Shown: positions 9,096-17,602 of the stretch, piece after piece
Position numbering within the stretch: the first letter of the stretch is position 1
Layout: every line of letters begins with the position of its first letter
Assembly: GCF_004000235.1 (NCBI RefSeq)
Contig: NZ_RCIO01000002.1
Coordinates: forward strand, 192,179-256,178
Reading direction: 5' to 3'
DNA from: Mesorhizobium sp. Z1-4
Lineage (GTDB): Bacteria; Pseudomonadota; Alphaproteobacteria; Rhizobiales; Rhizobiaceae
DNA length: 64,000 nt
Translations under genes and position numbers: made by a program
The notes under the pieces: generated by a model
Database searches by the model: none
Seen by the model: the letters and a program-made list of their open reading frames with translations, nothing else
Told to the model about the DNA's origin: nothing

Positions 9096-10337
9096 ATGGA
9101 AGCCACCATTCTTCATGCCGATCTCGATGCGTTTTACGCTTCGGTGGAGCAGCTGCTCAACCCGTCGCTGCGCGGCAAGCCGATCGCCGTGGGCGGCGGG
9201 GTGGTGCTGGCGGCATCCTACGAGGCGAAGGCGTTCGGCGTTCATGGCGGGATGACCGGCCGGCGAGCGCGCGAACTGTGTCCCGAGCTGATTTTCACCG
9301 GCGGTCATTTCGGCGACTACCAGCGGCTGGGCGATGCGGCGATTGCCGTGCTTGGCGATTTCACGCCCCTGGTGGAGCGTATCTCCATCGACGAGGCCTT
9401 CGCCGATGTCGCCGGCTGCACCCATCTTTTCGGTACGCCGGCGCAGATCGCGGCCGAAATCCGCCGCCGTGTGCGCAGCGAGCTTGGCCTGCCGATCTCG
9501 ATTGGCGTGGCGCGCACCAAACATCTTGCCAAGATCGCCTCGCAAGTCGCGAAGCCTGACGGTCTCACCGTCGTCGATCCGGCAAAAGAGCTCGAGTTTC
9601 TGCACGATCTGCCGGTGGGGCTGATGTGGGGTGTGGGGCCGGTTACGCGGCTCAGGCTGGCGGATGAGGGCATTCTCACAATCGGCGAGCTGGCGCGGGT
9701 GCCCGGCCGCTCGCTGGAGCGGCTGCTCGGGCCGGCCGCCGGCGAGAAGCTATCGGCGCTCGCATGGAACCGCGACCCGCGCGCGATCAACACGAAGAGC
9801 CGTGGACGCTCGGCTGGAGCCCAGGCCGCTCTTGGGCGCAAGCCGGTGGACGCCAACGTTATTCAGCCGACGCTGCGGCGGCTCGCCGACCGTGTGGCGA
9901 GCCGGTTGCGCGCGAAGTCGCGGCCGGGCCGGACGGTGACCATACGCGTGCGCTTTGCCGATCTGCGCGCCGTGACGCGTTCCATAACCCTCGATACGCC
10001 GATTTCGGCGACCGGCATTCTGGCCGAGATCGCCGAAGAGCTGGTGTGGGCCGCCCTTGCCGACCACCCTGAGGAGAAGGAGATATCGCTGCTCGCCATT
10101 TCGGTCTCGCATCTGGAAGAAGCGCCGCCCATGCAGCTCGAATTTTCGATGGGGCTGGCGGACGAAAAGCGGCGGCCCGGCACCCTGCGAGGTGCCGCGC
10201 GCTGGAGCGCGGACCGGGCGGTCGACGCGATTCGCGACCGCTTCGGCTGGGAGGCCGTCGGCTATGGCGCTACTGCGCTGGAATCGGAAGGCGCGATACC
10301 CGATGCATTCCGCGAGCTGGCGGAAAAGGAGCTGTGA
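9096..10337 (+). CDS. dinB: DNA polymerase IV (Y-family)
   Basis: A 413-residue translesion polymerase. The palm motifs are clear: MEATILHADLDAFYASVEQLL with the metal-binding Asp at about residue 8, YEAKAFGVHGGMTGRRARELCP in the fingers, and RISIDEAFADV (about residues 97-105) with the catalytic Asp-Glu. The thumb HhH region (VGLMWGVGPVTRLRLADEGI) and a little-finger domain follow. No beta-clamp motif was confidently seen at the C-terminus. The start at 9096 is set by the conserved N-terminus and by a LexA box 26 bp upstream. It separates ccmB from the second half of the ccm genes but is not functionally linked to them. Confidence 0.95.
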   Translation: MEATILHADLDAFYASVEQLLNPSLRGKPIAVGGGVVLAASYEAKAFGVHGGMTGRRARELCPELIFTGGHFGDYQRLGDAAIAVLGDFTPLVERISIDEAFADVAGCTHLFGTPAQIAAEIRRRVRSELGLPISIGVARTKHLAKIASQVAKPDGLTVVDPAKELEFLHDLPVGLMWGVGPVTRLRLADEGILTIGELARVPGRSLERLLGPAAGEKLSALAWNRDPRAINTKSRGRSAGAQAALGRKPVDANVIQPTLRRLADRVASRLRAKSRPGRTVTIRVRFADLRAVTRSITLDTPISATGILAEIAEELVWAALADHPEEKEISLLAISVSHLEEAPPMQLEFSMGLADEKRRPGTLRGAARWSADRAVDAIRDRFGWEAVGYGATALESEGAIPDAFRELAEKEL

Positions 10338-10432
10338 TAGGGAGCCGGTATCGAAATTGTGTACGCACTGTCGCCATATCAGCCGGCAGCCGTGCATTGA
10401 TTTTCAGGCGCCGAAGCCTCACTTGAGCGACC

Positions 10433-11452
10433 ATGAAAAAGATCGGATTTCTCTCCTTCGGCCACTGGTCGCCCTCGCACGGGTCGCAGACCCAATCGGC
10501 ATCTGACGCGCTGCTTCAATCGATCGACCTCGCGGTCGCGGCGGAAGAGCTGGGCGCCGACGGCGCCTATTTCCGCGTGCACCATTTCGCGAGGCAGCTT
10601 GCCTCGCCCTTTCCGCTGCTGGCGGCGGCCGGTGCCAAGACCAGCCGTATCGAGCTCGGCACCGCCGTTATCGACATGCGCTACGAAAACCCGCTCTACA
10701 TGGTGGAAGACGCAGGCGCGGCCGATCTCATCGCCGGCGGCCGGCTGCAACTCGGCATTTCGCGCGGCTCGCCCGAGCAGGTAATCGATGGCTGGCGCTA
10801 TTTCGGTTACCAGCCGCAGGAAGGCGAGACCGACGCCGACATGGCGCGCACAAACACGCAGATATTTCTGGAGGCGCTGAAAGGGCAGGGTTTTGCGCAG
10901 CCCAATCCGCGACCGATGTTTCCCAATCCGCCCGGCATGCTCCGCCTGGAGCCGCACTCGGACGGCCTGCGCGAGCGCATCTGGTGGGGTGCGGCGTCGA
11001 ACGGCACCGCCGAGTGGGCGGCGAAGCTCGGTATGAACCTGCAAAGCTCGACGCTGAAATTCGACGAAGGCGGCAAGCCGTTCCACGTGCAGCAGGCGGA
11101 GCAGATTCGCGCCTACCTTGCGGCGTGGAAAGAGGCCGGGCACGGGCGCGAGCCGCGCGTTTCCGTCAGCCGCTCGATCTTCGCGCTGGTCAACGACATG
11201 GACCGCGCCTATTTCGGCGGCTCTGACAGCCAGGACCATTTCGGCTATATCGAGCCGGAAAAGGTGGCCGTATTCGGCCGCACATATGCGGCGGAGCCCG
11301 ACGTGCTGGTGGAGCAGCTGAAGGAAGACGAGGCGATTGCCGAGGCCGACACGCTGCTTCTGACGATCCCCAACCAGCTTGGCGTGGATTACAACGCGCA
11401 CGCGATCGAGAGCGTGCTGAAGCATGTCGCGCCAGGGCTCGGCTGGCGCTAG
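10433..11452 (+). CDS. LLM class flavin-dependent oxidoreductase
   Basis: A 339-residue luciferase-like monooxygenase with a TIM-barrel fold, expected to use reduced flavin and oxygen on an unknown substrate. Family features are the N-terminal GFLSFGHWSP strand, the AAEELGADGAYFRVHHF segment, the SRIELGTAVIDMRYENPLYMVEDAGAADLIAGGRLQLGISRGSPEQ block and the C-terminal IPNQLGVDYNAHAIESVL helix. It lies 95 bp after dinB and stands alone; convergent with the SRPBCC gene at 11511. Length fits the group annotated as alkanal monooxygenase-like. Confidence 0.88.
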   Translation: MKKIGFLSFGHWSPSHGSQTQSASDALLQSIDLAVAAEELGADGAYFRVHHFARQLASPFPLLAAAGAKTSRIELGTAVIDMRYENPLYMVEDAGAADLIAGGRLQLGISRGSPEQVIDGWRYFGYQPQEGETDADMARTNTQIFLEALKGQGFAQPNPRPMFPNPPGMLRLEPHSDGLRERIWWGAASNGTAEWAAKLGMNLQSSTLKFDEGGKPFHVQQAEQIRAYLAAWKEAGHGREPRVSVSRSIFALVNDMDRAYFGGSDSQDHFGYIEPEKVAVFGRTYAAEPDVLVEQLKEDEAIAEADTLLLTIPNQLGVDYNAHAIESVLKHVAPGLGWR

Positions 11453-11510
11453 GCGCGGCGATTTCAGATAGCTGCTTCCAGCGTTTCGCGGCAGGCCGGA
11501 GCGCAGGGCG

Positions 11511-11969
11511 TTATGCGTCAGGATGCCCGGTTATGGGTTCTTGTGCCAAACGGGCGAGCCGCTCGAGATGACTGGCCCAGCCCTGCGCATGAGCGTCGAC
11601 GAGGGCGGGTGTTCTTTCCGCCGGGTGTACGCTCCAGCCTGAGTGAATGAGAAGCAATTGCGTGCCGGCCGGTATTGGATCGAGGCTGAAACGGACCTGC
11701 GTGTCGCCAGGCCAGTCGTGGTCAGCCCAGCTCATCGAAAGCAGCCGGGGCGGCACGAACTGCTTCACAATGCCGGCGGTGACCACCTCGCGCCCGCCAT
11801 CCGACCAGATTTCGCGCAGCGTACCACCGGGCCTGGCGTCGAGTTTCACATGATCGCCCCACCAGACCCGGATGTGGTCCATGTCCGTCAGGAGCCGCCA
11901 GACCCGGTCTTGCGGCGCGGCGATGAGGGCCGAAATCTCAATGCGGTCGTGGGCAATGGCGGTTCGCAT
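11511..11969 (-). CDS. SRPBCC family protein (AHSA1-like)
   Basis: A 152-residue AHSA1/SRPBCC domain protein, start MRTAIAHDRIEISALIAAP at 11969. The family blocks VWRLLTDMDHIRVWWGDHVKLDARPGGTLREIW and LLLIHSGW...AHAQGWASHLERLA are present, close to those of the cassette member at 12483. It is the last gene of a minus-strand cluster (ArsR 13264, SRPBCC, GFA, this gene), 64 bp after the GFA stop, so it is probably cotranscribed. A longer frame upstream to 12155 overlaps the GFA gene and is rejected. Ligand unknown. Confidence 0.85.
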   Translation of the reverse strand: MRTAIAHDRIEISALIAAPQDRVWRLLTDMDHIRVWWGDHVKLDARPGGTLREIWSDGGREVVTAGIVKQFVPPRLLSMSWADHDWPGDTQVRFSLDPIPAGTQLLLIHSGWSVHPAERTPALVDAHAQGWASHLERLARLAQEPITGHPDA

Positions 11970-12033
11970 TATTGCCGCCTGCCCGGTTTCATGGCCGGCG
12001 TCGGTCGGCAGCACGCATGAAGCATAAGCGGTT

Positions 12034-12447
12034 TCATCCCGGCATTCGTTCAAAAACAGGAAGTGTCGGATCGACGGCATCCCAGCCATGCCCGCGGGCG
12101 CCATATGTGATGGCCTGCGGTGCGAATGCCGCGGGATCGTCCAGGCTCGCGGCATGAATTGCGATCACGTCCGGCATCGCGACGATGGTCAGGTACACCG
12201 GGGTGCCGCAGGTCGGACAGAAGGCATGAAGCTTGTCGTTGCCGCTGTCGGCCGTGATGCGCCACTTCGATGCCTCGCCGGTGATCTCGACATGCGTGCG
12301 GCCGGCAAAGCTGAGATAGGAGCCGTGCCCGGTACCGCTCCGTTTCTGGCAGTCGACGCACTGGCAGTGGTTCTGGAAAACTGGTTCGCCGCGCGCCGCG
12401 TAACGGACCGCGCCGCAGGCGCAGCCGCCGCTGTATCTGGTGGTCAT
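12034..12447 (-). CDS. GFA/CENP-V family zinc protein
   Basis: A 137-residue protein of the glutathione-dependent formaldehyde-activating enzyme (GFA/Mss4-like) fold. Zinc ligands are visible: C9 and C11 (GGCACG), C28, C30 and C33 (CQCVDC) and C77 and C80 (CPTC). Most family members have no proven enzymatic role. The ATG at 12447 follows AGGAAAC by 7 nt; an alternative in-frame GTG at 12486 would overlap the upstream SRPBCC stop by 4 bp (GTGA). It is the third gene of the ArsR-SRPBCC-GFA-SRPBCC cluster. Confidence 0.88.
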   Translation of the reverse strand: MTTRYSGGCACGAVRYAARGEPVFQNHCQCVDCQKRSGTGHGSYLSFAGRTHVEITGEASKWRITADSGNDKLHAFCPTCGTPVYLTIVAMPDVIAIHAASLDDPAAFAPQAITYGARGHGWDAVDPTLPVFERMPG

Positions 12448-12482
12448 CGATGTTTCCTTCGAGGTTCGTGACGTACGGGCGT

Positions 12483-12947
12483 TCACGCCGCTTTCGGTTC
12501 TGCGAAAACGTCGAGGCCGCGGCCGGTTTCCAGGAATGATTTCAGGCTGGAGAGGACCACCGGCCAGCCTTTGGCGATGCCGTTGGCCATGCCGCTGCCG
12601 GCGATGAGTTCGTCATGCGATACAGTCAGGCGCACCATATCCTCGTATTCGGCGATATCGAATGTCACGCGGCTATGCGCTGCCGGATCGTCGGCCTGCG
12701 AGGCACTCGCCCAGGTTATGACCAGCCGGTTCGGCGGCGCAGTCTCCACCACGTTGCCGACAAGCTCGACAGTGCGGTCATTGTTCGCGCGGATGTGCTG
12801 CCACTTCGAACCCGGTTTCCAATCCGACACGTTCTCGTGCCCCCAGTAGCGCGCCGCCAGCTCGGGTTTTGTGATCGCCTCGAAGACTTTTTCGGGCGTG
12901 GACGCGATGTAGGTGACGTAAACGAAGCTGGTTGTCTCGCCGGTCAT
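12483..12947 (-). CDS. SRPBCC family protein (AHSA1-like)
   Basis: A 154-residue AHSA1-type protein: FVYVTYIASTPEKVFEAITKPELAARYWGHENVSDWKPGSKWQHI is the classic opening, and MANGIAKGWPVVLSSLKSFLETG is the closing helix. The start codon overlaps the stop of the upstream arsR by 4 bp, so the pair is translationally coupled. The closest architecture in the window is arsR-SRPBCC at 6857-7590. The paired regulator presumably controls its own operon through the palindrome at 13289-13308. The ligand or reaction is unknown. Confidence 0.9.
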   Translation of the reverse strand: MTGETTSFVYVTYIASTPEKVFEAITKPELAARYWGHENVSDWKPGSKWQHIRANNDRTVELVGNVVETAPPNRLVITWASASQADDPAAHSRVTFDIAEYEDMVRLTVSHDELIAGSGMANGIAKGWPVVLSSLKSFLETGRGLDVFAEPKAA

Positions 12948-13264
12948 GAGCGGTCTCCTTCAAGTTCCCGTTTCAGGTCGTGCAGCAGGCTGAGCCGCTG
13001 CCGTTCGAATTTGCGGACCCACCGCTCGTAAACCTCGTGCAGCGGGACCGGATTGATGAAATGCAGTTTTTCGCGCCCGCGCCGGACGGTGCTCACCAGA
13101 TTGGCATCCTCCAGGATGCCGAGATGCTGGGTCGCCGACTGGCGGGCCATGTCGAGGTTTGCGCAAAGCTCACCCAGGGTCTGGCCATTCGTCTCGCACA
13201 GAAGATCGAGCAGCTTCCTGCGGGTCGGGTCTCCCAGCGCCCGGAAGACACTGTCATCGTCCAT
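12944..13264 (-). CDS. ArsR/SmtB family transcriptional regulator
   Basis: A 106-residue winged-helix protein: FRALGDPTRRKLLDLLCETNGQTLGELCANLDMARQSATQHLGILEDANLVSTVRRGREKLHFINPVPL is a textbook ArsR domain of the kind found next to AHSA1 proteins. It has cysteines at about 23 and 34 but not the CVC metal motif. It heads a four-gene minus-strand operon. A 20-bp near-perfect palindrome 25-44 bp upstream is the probable operator. The divergent ccmC starts 150 bp away, so the regulator could also touch ccmC expression. Confidence 0.92.
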   Translation of the reverse strand: MDDDSVFRALGDPTRRKLLDLLCETNGQTLGELCANLDMARQSATQHLGILEDANLVSTVRRGREKLHFINPVPLHEVYERWVRKFERQRLSLLHDLKRELEGDRS

Positions 13265-13288
13265 CGTTGTCTCTCATGAGGCAATAAT

Positions 13289-13308
13289 ATGCAGGTAAAT
13301 ACCTGCAT
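13289..13308. promoter_or_regulatory. ArsR-type operator, ATGCAGGTA-AA-TACCTGCAT
   Basis: Nine-bp perfect arms around a 2-bp centre, located 25 bp upstream of the arsR start at 13264. Its arms differ from those of the operators at 6788-6845 and 23803-23820, so each regulator probably has its own specificity. Confidence 0.75.
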
Positions 13309-13416
13309 GTCAATCGTGGCGATGCGCCGACGGCAACTTACCCGCGACACTGTCCCTCACGTTCCTTTGATCCGCGTCAATTGCACGCCATGATTGCCCG
13401 GTCTATTTGAGAGGTT

Positions 13417-14181
13417 ATGAGCGACGCGACCACGCTGCCCCGCAGGATTACCGATCTCGCAAACCCGACGCGGTTCATCGCGCTGGCCGACAGGCTGGTG
13501 CCGTGGCTTGCCGGGCTGGCTGTGGTTGTGCTCGGCGTCGGGCTTTGGATGGGCTTCAACGCGCCGGAAGACTATCAGCAGGGTACAACGGTGCGGATCA
13601 TGTACCTGCATGTGCCGTTCGCCTGGCTGGCGATGTTCATCTACATGGTGATGGCCGCAGCGGCAGTGGGTACACTCGTTTGGCGGCATCCGCTCGCCGA
13701 TGTATCGCTGAAGGCGGCTGCTCCCATAGGCGCGGTGTTTACAGCACTAGCGCTGTTCACCGGGTCGGTCTGGGGCAAGCCGATGTGGGGCACCTGGTGG
13801 GTCTGGGACGGGCGGCTGACCTCGGTCTTTGTGCTCTTCCTGATGTATCTCGGGCTCATTGCGCTGACGCGGGCGCTGGACGACCCGTCGCGCTCGGCGC
13901 GGGCGGCGGCGGTGCTGACGCTGATCGGCGTCATCAATATTCCGATCATCAAATTTTCGGTCGAGTGGTGGAACACGCTGCACCAGCCGGCATCGGTGGT
14001 GCGGCTCGACGGGCCGACGATCCATCCGAGCCTTTTGTGGCCGCTGCTGATTTCCGCGCTTGGCTTCACGCTGCTCTATGCGACGCTCCACCTGATGGCG
14101 ATGCGCACCGAAATCTGGCGGCGGCGGGTGATTTCGATGCGGCGCATGGCGGCGCGCGGCGCGGAGCCGGCGAAGCCATGA
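13417..14181 (+). CDS. ccmC: haem transporter/handling protein CcmC
   Basis: A 254-residue integral membrane protein with six hydrophobic segments. The tryptophan-rich haem-handling motif is present as WGKPMWGTWWVWDGRLTS (about residues 119-136), and periplasmic His residues flank it. CcmC attaches haem to CcmE. Length is normal. The stop overlaps the ccmD start as ATGA and ccmD overlaps ccmG as GTGA, so ccmCDG form a tightly coupled operon. No promoter was identified with confidence in the 150-bp gap shared with the divergent arsR. Confidence 0.95.
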   Translation: MSDATTLPRRITDLANPTRFIALADRLVPWLAGLAVVVLGVGLWMGFNAPEDYQQGTTVRIMYLHVPFAWLAMFIYMVMAAAAVGTLVWRHPLADVSLKAAAPIGAVFTALALFTGSVWGKPMWGTWWVWDGRLTSVFVLFLMYLGLIALTRALDDPSRSARAAAVLTLIGVINIPIIKFSVEWWNTLHQPASVVRLDGPTIHPSLLWPLLISALGFTLLYATLHLMAMRTEIWRRRVISMRRMAARGAEPAKP

Positions 14182-14339
14182 CCCACACATTCTTCGTTTC
14201 GATGGCCTATGGCATTTCCGCGCTGGCGCTTTGCGGGCTGGTTGGCTGGATCATGATCGACCAGGCGGCGCGCAAACGCGAGCTGGCCGAGCTGGAAAAG
14301 CGCGGCGTGAAGCGGCGCTCTGGAGGCGGCAAAGCGTGA
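14178..14339 (+). CDS. ccmD: haem exporter small protein CcmD
   Basis: A 53-residue single-span membrane protein: MTHTFFVSMAYGISALALCG with the helix at about residues 7-28, followed by the basic stretch QAARKRELAELEKRGVKRR, exactly the CcmD pattern. CcmD helps release holo-CcmE from the CcmABC complex. It overlaps ccmC by 4 bp (ATGA) and ccmG by 4 bp (GTGA). Confidence 0.92.
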   Translation: MTHTFFVSMAYGISALALCGLVGWIMIDQAARKRELAELEKRGVKRRSGGGKA

Positions 14340-14911
14340 GCGCGGCAGACGAAGCGGGAAAAAAACCGAGCAAGGCGCTGTGGGCGCTGTTGCCGCTCAT
14401 CGTTTTTGCCGTGCTGGCCGGCATATTCCTGCTGCAGCTCCTGTCAGGCCGCGACAACTCGATCATCCCCTCCGCACTCATCGGGCAGGCTGCGCCGCAG
14501 ACCGTGCTGCCGCCGCTCGAGGGCAGCGGCCTGCCGGGGCTCGACCCGGCGTCGTTTGCCGGCAAGGTGACGCTGGTGAACATCTGGGCATCCTGGTGCG
14601 CGCCATGCCGCGAGGAACACCCGGTGCTGATGCAGCTCGCGGCGGATGGCCGGTTTGGCATCGTCGGGCTGAACTACAAGGACAAGACCGAGAACGCGCT
14701 GCGCTTCATCGGTAATCTGGGCAATCCCTATGCGGCGATCGGTACCGACGAAGCAGGCCGCGCGGCGATACAATGGGGCGTTTACGGCGTGCCGGAGACC
14801 TTCGTCGTCGGCAAGGACGGCACCATTCGCTACAAACATGTCGGGCCGATCACGCCACAGGCGCTGGAGCGCGGCCTGATGCCGGCGATCGAGGAAGCAC
14901 TGGGCGGCTGA
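14336..14911 (+). CDS. ccmG: thiol:disulfide interchange protein CcmG/DsbE
   Basis: A 191-residue periplasmic thioredoxin-like protein, anchored by a hydrophobic segment at about residues 16-36. The redox motif is WASWCAPCREEHP (Cys about 88 and 91), and the family-specific cis-proline region reads YGVPETFVVGKDG. It keeps apocytochrome c cysteines reduced for haem ligation. The start is the GTG at 14336, overlapping the ccmD stop (GTGA). The genes for CcmE, CcmF and CcmH are not in this window. Confidence 0.94.
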   Translation: MSAADEAGKKPSKALWALLPLIVFAVLAGIFLLQLLSGRDNSIIPSALIGQAAPQTVLPPLEGSGLPGLDPASFAGKVTLVNIWASWCAPCREEHPVLMQLAADGRFGIVGLNYKDKTENALRFIGNLGNPYAAIGTDEAGRAAIQWGVYGVPETFVVGKDGTIRYKHVGPITPQALERGLMPAIEEALGG

Positions 14912-14959
14912 TGATGGTCGACGCGGAAGGCAAAGCTACTTTCGCTCGCTCCGCTCACC

Positions 14960-15000
14960 CCTCTCCCCGCCCTTCGACAAGCTCAGGATGAGGGGAGAGG
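14960..15000. repeat. palindromic intergenic repeat
   Basis: CCTCTCCCC (14960-14968) pairs with GGGGAGAGG (14992-15000) around an inner segment with CTTCGACAAGCTCAGGATG. It lies 48 bp after ccmG and may end the ccmCDG transcript. Similar rhizobial intergenic palindromes are common. Confidence 0.65.
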
Positions 15001-15053
15001 AGGGCTGCCGAGCAGTCGGGCTACCCTCTCATATCGCCTCCGTTCCGGAATGG

Positions 15054-15090
15054 ATCCCGGCTCGTGGTCGCAAGCTCCCGTAGCCGGGAT
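15054..15090. repeat. palindromic intergenic repeat
   Basis: ATCCCGGCT (15054-15062) pairs with AGCCGGGAT (15082-15090), with an inner partial stem. It belongs to the ATCCCGGCT...AGCCGGGATGACG type often seen in alphaproteobacterial intergenic DNA. It ends 41 bp before the DUF2332 start. Confidence 0.6.
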
Positions 15091-15131
15091 GACGGCTTTC
15101 CGGGGCGCGTTCACGAAGCTAATGTCGGCCC

Positions 15132-16172
15132 ATGCTTTCCTCGGAACTTCTCGACCATTTCGAACATCAGGCCGAGGCCTGCGACAGTTTGGGTTCGCCA
15201 TTCACGGCGCGGGTCTGCCGGCTGCTGCCAACGCTGCTCGACGACAGCAGTGCAACCGGCCGGCGGGTCATTGAATGGCCAGGCCATTTCCGCGCGGATG
15301 CGCTGTCGCTGAGGCTGACCGGCGGGCTGCACGCGCTCGTTCTGGCCGGCGCCGACGATGCCCTAAAGGCCGCCTATCCGCCTAACGAAGCGAGCGACGC
15401 CGGACTTGCCGACGCTCTTGGCGGCGCGATTTCGCGCAATGACGGCTTCCTGCACGACTATCTGAACTCGGCCCCGCAGACCAACGAAGTGGCGCGGTCG
15501 GGCATGCTGCTGCCGGGGTTTCTGACGATCGCGCGCGAAACCGGCCTGCCGCTCGCCATCCGCGAGATCGGATCGAGTGCAGGGCTGAACCTCGTCTTCG
15601 ACCGCTTCCGCTATGTCTATGGCGAGGCGGCGTGGGGAGATGCCAACGCGCCTGTGGTGCTGTCCCCCGAAGTGCGGGGCGAAATTCCGGTGCCGCTTGA
15701 GGGCGATCTCAGGATCGTTTCGCGCGCCGGCAGCGATATCTCCCCGGTCGACATTACGAGGGAGGCGGAGCAAAACCGGCTGCTTTCCTATGTATGGGCG
15801 GATCAGGCGCTGCGGCTCGGCCGCATCGAAGCCGCGATAGGTCTTGCGAAGGAAGCGCGGGTGAGCGTGGCAAAAGCGGACGCCGCCGACTTCGTGCGCC
15901 AGGAACTCGCGAACCGACGCGACGGCGAGGCATTCGTGCTGTTCCATTCGATCATGTGGCAGTACATGCCGCAGGCTTCAAAAGAGGCAATCCATGCCGC
16001 GCTGGTCGAGGCAGGGAAGGGTGCGAGGCGCGACGCGCCCATTGCACGGCTCAGGATGGAGCCGCTGGGCGATGCGCCGCATGCGACGCTCAGCCTTACC
16101 TCATGGCCGGGCGGCGAAACGCGGCGGCTGGCGAAATGCGACTATCATGGGCGTTGGATCGAGTGGACGTAG
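15132..16172 (+). CDS. DUF2332 family protein
   Basis: A 346-residue protein of the DUF2332 family, whose function is unknown. Conserved blocks include EACDSLGSPFTARVC at the N-terminus, the NEVARSGMLLPGFLTIARETGLPLAIREIGSSAGLNLVFDRF centre (a glycine-rich segment reminiscent of a nucleotide- or SAM-binding loop, EIGSSAGLN) and FHSIMWQYM near the C-terminus. No signal peptide or membrane segment is seen. The stop codon lies inside the left arm of the 145-bp inverted repeat at 16169-16313. It stands alone after two palindromic repeats. Confidence 0.85.
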   Translation: MLSSELLDHFEHQAEACDSLGSPFTARVCRLLPTLLDDSSATGRRVIEWPGHFRADALSLRLTGGLHALVLAGADDALKAAYPPNEASDAGLADALGGAISRNDGFLHDYLNSAPQTNEVARSGMLLPGFLTIARETGLPLAIREIGSSAGLNLVFDRFRYVYGEAAWGDANAPVVLSPEVRGEIPVPLEGDLRIVSRAGSDISPVDITREAEQNRLLSYVWADQALRLGRIEAAIGLAKEARVSVAKADAADFVRQELANRRDGEAFVLFHSIMWQYMPQASKEAIHAALVEAGKGARRDAPIARLRMEPLGDAPHATLSLTSWPGGETRRLAKCDYHGRWIEWT

Positions 16173-16313
16173 ACTGCTCGATATTCGCGCCCGCGCGGTC
16201 TGCAAATGGCGAGTGCTGCGCTTCCGGTGCTCACGTACCTGAACGTACGCTCCGCTCCGGTTCTCGCACTTACCATTTTCGACTCACGCTGACACGAATA
16301 TCGAGCAGTCTAC
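16169..16313. repeat. 145-bp palindromic element with perfect 19-bp terminal inverted repeats
   Basis: GTAGACTGCTCGATATTCG (16169-16187) is the exact reverse complement of 16295-16313. Inside, AAATGGCGAGTGC is matched imperfectly on the other side (AAATGGTAAGTGC when read in reverse), and the centre holds CGTAC...GTACG. The whole element could fold into one long stem. It fills the gap between the convergent DUF2332 and PPOX genes and supplies the TAG stop of DUF2332. It resembles rhizobial intergenic mosaic or MITE-like repeats and could act as a two-way terminator. Confidence 0.8.
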
Positions 16314-16326
16314 CCCGTTGATGGCT

Positions 16327-16941
16327 TCACCACATCGACTTCGCGTAGGATTTGTCGAGGCTGTCATCGAGTTCGCTGGCGGACTCCGCGAGGCCGATCT
16401 GGTCGCGCAGGATAGCGCCCAGCGTCGGCATATCGGCGCGATCGGGCCAGCTTTCCGGGCTCCACAATTCGGAGCGCATGAAGGCCTTGGCGCAATGCAT
16501 GTAGACAGCCTTGATCTTGACGACGAGGACCGTGGCCGGCTCGCGGCCGTCGACCGCGAGCCGCGCGCGCAAGCCGGCATCGGCGGTGATGCGGCCCTCG
16601 CCGTTGATGCGCAGCGTCTCGTTCATGCCCGGAATGAGAAAGAGCAGGCCGACGGCCGGGTTCGCGACAATGTTTTCCAATGTGTCGAGGCGGTTGTTGC
16701 CGGGGCGGTCGGGGATGGCGATGGTGACATCGTCGAGCACGGAGACGAAGCCGGGCTTGTCGCCCTTGGGTGTGACGTCGGCATTGCCGTTGACGTCCTG
16801 CGAACCGATTAGGACGAAGGGGCTTCTGGCGAGGAAATTGCGCGCGTGCGGATCGAGGAAAGGCAGTTCCTTTTTCACCGCGCGTTCGCTGGCCGCCTTG
16901 TAGTGCGCACGAAGTTCTTCCACCGAATTGACGAATTCCAT
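16327..16941 (-). CDS. PPOX-class FMN flavoprotein (pyridoxamine 5'-phosphate oxidase-related)
   Basis: A 204-residue split-barrel flavoprotein of the MSMEG_1061-type FMN-dependent PPOX subfamily. Diagnostic segments are FLDPHARNFLARSPFVLIGSQDVNGNADVTPKGDKPGFV, IAIPDRPGNNRLDTLENIVANPAVGLLFLIPGMNETLRINGEGRI, and HCAKAFMRSELWSPESWPDRADMPTLG near the end. These proteins bind FMN or F420-like cofactors; the substrate is unknown. It lies 4 bp downstream of yciB on the minus strand and is probably cotranscribed with yciB and ftsY. Confidence 0.9.
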   Translation of the reverse strand: MEFVNSVEELRAHYKAASERAVKKELPFLDPHARNFLARSPFVLIGSQDVNGNADVTPKGDKPGFVSVLDDVTIAIPDRPGNNRLDTLENIVANPAVGLLFLIPGMNETLRINGEGRITADAGLRARLAVDGREPATVLVVKIKAVYMHCAKAFMRSELWSPESWPDRADMPTLGAILRDQIGLAESASELDDSLDKSYAKSMW

Positions 16942-16945
16942 GGCG

Positions 16946-17602
16946 CTACTCCCCGGCTTCGGCAGCCTTGTCCTCGATTGAATGCTTCATGATCAGCGGC
17001 ATTTGCGAGACGGTGAACAGGAAGGTTATGGGCATGATGCCCCACACCTTGAATGCGACCCAGAAGTCGGTGGTGAAATTGCGCCACACCACTTCGTTGG
17101 CGATGGCGAGGAAAAAGAAGAAGAAACCCCAGCGCCAGGTGAGCTTGGTCCAGCCCTCGGCGTCGAGCTTGAAGGCGGAATCGAAGACGTAACCCAGCAG
17201 CGATTTGCCGAAGGCAAGGCCGCCGAGCAGCACCACGCCGAAGAGCGTGTTCACGATGGTCGGCTTCATCTTGATGAAGGTTTCGTCCTGCAGCCAGAGC
17301 GTGAGCGCACCGAACACGAAGACAATGACGCCGGAGACCAGCGGCATGATGGGGATGGTGCGGGTCAGGAACCATGAGACGACAAGCGAGACGGCAACGG
17401 CGGTCATGAAGAGCGCCGTGGCGACGAAGAGCGGCCCGCCAAGGTCGGCCAATATTGGCCACAGGCTGACCAGCCACTCGCCGCGCGCATTGGCGAAGAA
17501 GAAGACGAGCAGCGGACCGATCTCAAGGACCAGTTTCAGCCCGGGGCTGATGTGCTTGCGTTCGGGGTCCGCGGGGTCGCGTTCCATAATGGGGTCGGTC
17601 AT
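16946..17602 (-). CDS. yciB: inner-membrane septation protein A (YciB/IspZ)
   Basis: A 218-residue membrane protein with about five to six hydrophobic segments, matching YciB/septation protein [81 protein letters not shown] and [26 protein letters not shown]. Implicated in envelope maintenance and cell division. The start codon overlaps the stop of the upstream trypsin-like gene by 4 bp. In relatives yciB commonly follows ftsY closely; here an extra gene sits between them. Confidence 0.94.
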   Translation of the reverse strand: MTDPIMERDPADPERKHISPGLKLVLEIGPLLVFFFANARGEWLVSLWPILADLGGPLFVATALFMTAVAVSLVVSWFLTRTIPIMPLVSGVIVFVFGALTLWLQDETFIKMKPTIVNTLFGVVLLGGLAFGKSLLGYVFDSAFKLDAEGWTKLTWRWGFFFFFLAIANEVVWRNFTTDFWVAFKVWGIMPITFLFTVSQMPLIMKHSIEDKAAEAGE

